From Polychytrium aggregatum (Eukaryota > Chytridiomycota > Chytridiomycetes > Polychytriales), in assembly GCF_025602895.1 (NCBI RefSeq), contig NW_026516281.1, positions 1-64,000 of the forward strand: a stretch of 64,000 bases of DNA, written 5' to 3'. The notes beneath the pieces were generated by a model that was not told the DNA's origin, did no database searches, and saw nothing but the letters and a program-made list of their open reading frames with translations. Below are positions 59,924-64,000 of the stretch, piece by piece (the stretch's first letter is position 1; the number at the start of each line of letters is the position of its first letter). Position numbers and translations under genes: made by a program.

Positions 59924-61501
59924 TCAGGGCCATTGGCCGAGTTTCTTGAGTCTATCGATGGCGCTTTGATGACCTTGTTCGGCGGACTTGCGGAACCAGG
60001 TGATGGCGGTGTCGATATTCTCTGGGACGCCGTCTCCATATTGGTGACATTCACCGAGGTAATTTTGTGCGTATCGATTGCCCTGCTCAGCCGACTTGCG
60101 ATACCACTCGACAACTTTCAGATGGTCCTGCGCGACTCCATGTCCATTGTCGTAGCACCAACCAACCGTCCACTGCCCGTACGAGTTGTCTTGGTCGGCC
60201 GACTTGTTGTACCACTCGAATGCCTTGTAGTCCATCCATACTCCCACTTCACACGAGTAGCACACTCCCATCCAGAACTGGCTGTCGCTGTGGCCTTCGT
60301 TGGCGAGCTGTTCAAAGATACCGGCTGCCTTCTCCTCATCCTTTGTGGTTCTGAATCCATGGAACAGACACACGGCCATGAGATGTCTGCACAGCCAGTC
60401 ACGGTCCGATCCCATCTGGCAGAGATTGAAGAATTTGCAGGCTACGGGTGAGTCGGATGAGGTTGAACTCCAATATGCCAGACACTCGTCCTCTCCGAGC
60501 TTGAACACATCCGACTTGTTCTCTCGGATGATCTTGACACCATTCTGCTTGTCTTGAACGGTGCCCCGGCCGAGGTAGTGCATCCATCCGACCATGTGGG
60601 TGGCGATGGGTTTGATGATCGGATCGGTAGACTTGGTGCTGACCTCCTGCCAGTGACCAAGAGCAGCGACATCGCTCTGTTCGACACCATGGCCGATGAA
60701 CGAGAGCCAGCCACGGAGGAACACGATATGGAGTCGACCGTCTTCGCTGCCCTTGTCGGGAGCCTTTGAGTACCACTCGATGGCTGTGTCGTAGTCTTGT
60801 TCGACACCTTCGCCACTTTCGTAGCATCGACCAAGGGCAATATGAGCCTGAGGGATTCCGCGTTTTGCAAGACTGCGATACAACTCGACAGCCTTGGCTT
60901 GATCTTGGTCGACTCCAAGTCCGTTGAGATAACATCCGGCTAGGTGGAGCTGAGCCATTGCGTGGTTTGTGTGGGCTGCGTCATTCAGGTATTGGATGAG
61001 CTGCTGACGCTTGTTATTCTCTTCAGGTTCATCGTCATCGACTGCTTCCCTGTCGAGATCGACTTGGAGGATCCGTGCCAGGAAATACGAGGCCGATGCA
61101 TTGCCCTGGTATGCTTGATCTTCCAGCCAGGATCGGTCGGCTGAGCCTGGATTCGCGCAATGCAGCGAGAGGGCGATTTGGTCGCCGGGGGTGAAGCCGA
61201 TCCGTAGCCGCCCATCTGGATGACACAGTCCTGCATTCTGACACCATTTGTGGAAGCGAACCACCTTGGAGCTTAGGACAGGACGGGCTCGCTTACACAC
61301 TCGGAGGAGGATCTTGATGGTGTTGTGGTCGAGGGCAAGCTGGAAGGTGTCGTTGCAGCAGATGATGGTGAAGATATCTGGGTTGTGTTCGAGCGAGAGC
61401 TGGGTGATATCGGGCATCGACGAGGTTGTGCTGGCTTCAGCTTGGCTTTGGTGGGTGGTTGATGATGTCGTGGTTGAACCAGGCTCATTCATGCTGGCCA
61501 T
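59924..61501 (-). CDS. Sel1-like repeat protein with N-terminal F-box-like module
   Basis: Single exon; from the Met at 61501 it has 525 residues (an upstream in-frame Met at 61621 would add 40, with no conserved look). About eight Sel1-like repeats fill residues 170-520, for example AMAQLHLAGCYLNGLGVDQD and YGQWTVGWCYDNGHGVAQD followed by EWYRKSAEQG. Sel1 repeats form a TPR-like helical scaffold for protein binding. The N-terminal part (DIFTIICCNDTFQLALDHNT then IKILLRVCKRARPVL) resembles the N-terminal part of the LRR protein next door, suggesting one local family with exchangeable repeat domains. No enzymatic domain is present. Confidence 0.85.
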   Translation of the reverse strand: MASMNEPGSTTTSSTTHQSQAEASTTSSMPDITQLSLEHNPDIFTIICCNDTFQLALDHNTIKILLRVCKRARPVLSSKVVRFHKWCQNAGLCHPDGRLRIGFTPGDQIALSLHCANPGSADRSWLEDQAYQGNASASYFLARILQVDLDREAVDDDEPEENNKRQQLIQYLNDAAHTNHAMAQLHLAGCYLNGLGVDQDQAKAVELYRSLAKRGIPQAHIALGRCYESGEGVEQDYDTAIEWYSKAPDKGSEDGRLHIVFLRGWLSFIGHGVEQSDVAALGHWQEVSTKSTDPIIKPIATHMVGWMHYLGRGTVQDKQNGVKIIRENKSDVFKLGEDECLAYWSSTSSDSPVACKFFNLCQMGSDRDWLCRHLMAVCLFHGFRTTKDEEKAAGIFEQLANEGHSDSQFWMGVCYSCEVGVWMDYKAFEWYNKSADQDNSYGQWTVGWCYDNGHGVAQDHLKVVEWYRKSAEQGNRYAQNYLGECHQYGDGVPENIDTAITWFRKSAEQGHQSAIDRLKKLGQWP

Positions 61502-63244
61502 GTTGACGGAGGCAGGAGGGAGGCAAGTGGGTGACGGAGATGGACAGGAGACAGAGAGGCAGGTTGTGGCGAAGCAAGCCAAACCCTGGCAGGCCAAACC
61601 CTGGCCATCGAACACACACACACAAGCCTGGCTCGATCCGATGGTTTGTTGGCTGGAGTCGCTGTTGCCACATATACTGCCACAACACTGCCACAGTCAT
61701 TGAACATGGAATCGATCATGGAATCGAGCCCGCATTCTCGCCGTCCGAGCCAGATCATTGGCATCTCATTCCTTTGCATCTCGGAGCAATCCAAAACCAA
61801 TGCCAGCTTGATCGTCGGATGAGAGAATCCAAAGATCTTGTCCAGGATCAACTGTGCGAAGCCCCACATCAAAGCTTCGTGGTACTGTGGTGGCAATGAC
61901 AGTGGAAGGGACACTCAATGTGTTTGAAAGTGCAGAACAAAGTGAGGCGGCCTTTACATGCACAGCACAGAGTCGATCAGACTCAGTCGTGAACTGCGGA
62001 AGTGGACTGAGACTGGGCGCAAATGTGATGGAGCATGTTCTTGGGGATTTTAAAGCCTTGGCTTTCAGAAAGTAGGTCACATCCGATGATCAAGTGGAAT
62101 GGAAAGCGCAGATGCCAGCCGTGCTGTAAAGTGCTGTAAAGTGAAAGCAGGTGCAAGCATGTCAAGTTGCCGATGGACAGAGCCAATGAGAGATAGGGGT
62201 CGATGAAAGAAGAGGCAGCGATGTCATATGTGGCCATGAATTCCAGCCATCAAGTCGGACAGCATTGTCTCGGTCCCTCTGGATATCTCAAGACCGATGT
62301 TTGCTCGCCCATTAATGGTGATTTCATATGACATCGGATGTGCAATATCTCTGGTGTGCCGATAATTGCTCTCGCCACACAGCACGCCAAGTGGCCAATC
62401 ATCGTCAGGACCATTCGCAAGTCTCGTATCAGATATCGGGAACACAGACGGCACCAAAGCCTCAAGTATCTCGACTCCTCAAGGGGATTGATATGCAGTT
62501 GGAGCTCTGTCAATCCGACAACCCAACTAAAGGCAACTCACTGACGCTGTGACATTCATCACAAGTTCACTCGAATGCCTCAAACACCATTCATTTGCCA
62601 CAGTCAGTCTTCCTCATCCAGCTCGAGGCAATGATGCTCACTCTTTGATTTCATTGAATCTAATTTATTTACGGGTGGTGATCAAGACAATCCTCCTCAA
62701 GATACAGTCACAACAGTAACATCAGGCTATCCTCGATGAAAGGATATACACACATTGATCGAGAGAGTCTCCGCATCTTCATTCTCCTCGGTTGACTTGA
62801 TGCTGCAGCCTTCCTTCATTTAACGTCCCACCTCGAGGATATTGAGTAGTATAGTGATCACCACAAACGAGGCTGATTCACTTCGATTCTTCTCAATTCC
62901 ATCTGAGTTCGAATATTGCTTACTTCTCAAGATATATATTCAGCTCCAAGATCACATACACACCAGGGAATGTGCATCGTTTCCACTGCACTGATGTGGA
63001 CTCCTGAGTTCACCTGAGAGAGGCAGTTATGACATGGTAAGTTCTCTCGTGACTGATCGCCCGGCCAACCCATCCCCACACAAGATCTTGAAGAAACAAG
63101 CGGAAACACATCCGCCACGTCTGCGTGGTTGTAGCTGTGGCTTTGGTTGTAGATGTAGGAATGACATATGTGTTTGTATCCCAAAGCCCGTGCATGTTCT
63201 GCGAGCACAGCCCACCCCCCTCCCTCACACCGCAAAAGACATGC
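61502..63244. other. A+T-richer intergenic region, 1.7 kb
   Basis: No gene supported. Base composition falls clearly below that of the rest of the window between about 62540 and 62960 (tracts such as ctaatttatttacg). The phrase gcaagccaaaccctgg is doubled near 61574-61604. Confidence 0.5.
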
Positions 63245-64000
63245 TCAGTTGCGGCTGAACATGAAGTCATCCAGTCGGCCCAGGCCCCTGAGCTTGGGCG
63301 GGCTCTCTTGAACCGCCCGTCCCTTGCCCTTGTCTCGCTTGACGACAGGCGCATCATCGTCGGCCTCGTCGTCGTCGCTGTCTTGAATAAGGCGTCTTCT
63401 TGAGCTGACAGTGTTCGTTGTCTGCTCCGAAGCAGGCTGTGAGAACCGTATCCATCAGCAGGGTCAGCCGTGAGCGGCTGTGCACCAAGCCATTGAGGAT
63501 GTTCATTCCAACTGCAACTTGCTGCGGGTGAGCGACACAGTCGCTAGGCTTACATCGGCCGCCTCGATCGCGTCTTCCTCAATGTCATCTTGAACCCTTG
63601 GACGCTTGTCAAGTGGCTCATCCTGTCGCCATGGTGGACGTGTTCGACATCAACACGGGTGGTTTGACAGGCTCGCGTCGTCTGGATTATGTATCGAATG
63701 GAGAGCTCCTTCGGCAACGCCTTACCTCCGTCTTGCGAAAGACGCCCGATATACTGGGCTGACTGCGCTTCTTTTTGGCCGAGTCTGTCGCAGATGAGGA
63801 AGTGGTGCGGTGTGGTCAGCAAGTGCTCTTGGAGAGTTTAGTAAACACATGTAGAAGCACATGTCGACACTAGCACTCTCCATAGGATTCAGTCGGTTCT
63901 GCACCGGCATGAACCAAGGGGTTCTACTTTCGCCGGCCCAAAACTTACGCTCATTCTCCCTGCGGGCAGCAGCCGGTTTGGGAGACTTGCCCTGGAAACT
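63245..64000 (-). CDS. 3' end of an unrecognised gene (runs off the window)
   Basis: Three complete 3' exons and part of a fourth can be read on the minus strand: 63436-63245 (ends GLGRLDDFMFSRN, stop at 63245), 63622-63554 (DEPLDKRPRVQDDIEEDAIE), an exon ending at 63726 (AKKKRSQPSISGVFRKT), and one ending near 63951 (FQGKSPKPAAARREN). All are hydrophilic, with basic clusters (KKKR, SSRRR) and acidic runs (DSDDDEADDD), as in the disordered tail of a nuclear protein. The exon order and donors (gtaagg, gtaagc) look sound. I do not recognise the family. Confidence 0.55.

Noticed and set aside
59246-60451. 401-codon + strand frame
   Set aside because: Antisense to the Sel1 repeats; the real protein is on the minus strand.

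Overview
This window looks like nuclear DNA of an early-diverging, probably zoosporic (chytrid-like) fungus. Its genes are intron-rich with short introns (about 65-290 nt), it has fungal-type housekeeping proteins (Sof1, Noc2, Pex14, Arpc1, Rcf2-like), and it carries a Fanzor (eukaryotic TnpB) relic, a LINE reverse-transcriptase relic and animal-like signalling proteins. The taxonomic call is inference. Gene models were built by hand from splice sites. For most of them the exon phases close exactly from ATG to stop, which is the main support for the models.

Left part (1-21.5 kb): S-adenosylmethionine synthetase (+), a broken Fanzor copy, a USP16/45-like deubiquitinase (+), then a run of minus-strand genes: a SYLF-domain protein with a long polyglutamine tail, a YeeE/YedE sulfur-compound transporter, peroxin Pex14, Arp2/3 subunit Arpc1, and a SWI/SNF-RSC BAF60/Rsc6 subunit. 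The last shares a GA-rich bidirectional promoter with a NIMA-type (NEK) kinase (+, 21.9-25.4 kb).

Middle part (26-47 kb): a tiny cysteine-rich conserved protein (-), a CPYT glutaredoxin (+), a HIG1/Rcf2-like mitochondrial protein (-), a flavoprotein disulfide reductase resembling mycothione reductase (+), then a head-to-head pair of ribosome-biogenesis genes, SOF1 (-) and NOC2 (+). After a 2 kb gap comes a DEP-DHEX-GGL-RGS protein (+) with the layout of the animal R7 RGS family.

Right part (47.6-64 kb): a minus-strand gene whose spliced model joins two tandem CRIB (Cdc42/Rac-binding) motifs to an NDR/Dbf2-type AGC kinase, which is the most unusual protein here. It is followed by a DM9-repeat protein and an arrestin-fold protein (both -), a LINE relic, a 1,102-residue leucine-rich-repeat protein with recently amplified 135-bp units (+), a Sel1-repeat protein (-) whose N-terminal region resembles that of the LRR protein, a more A+T-rich gap, and the 3' end of an unrecognised gene (-).

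A cross-gene theme is splicing: at least eight introns in six genes start with GCAAGT instead of GT (GC-AG introns), and several exons are 13-40 nt long. One gene (SOF1) has its ATG alone on the first coding exon. Functionally the window is rich in small-GTPase, G-protein and actin signalling parts (CRIB kinase, RGS, Arpc1, SYLF, arrestin), but this is ordinary linkage, not an operon.
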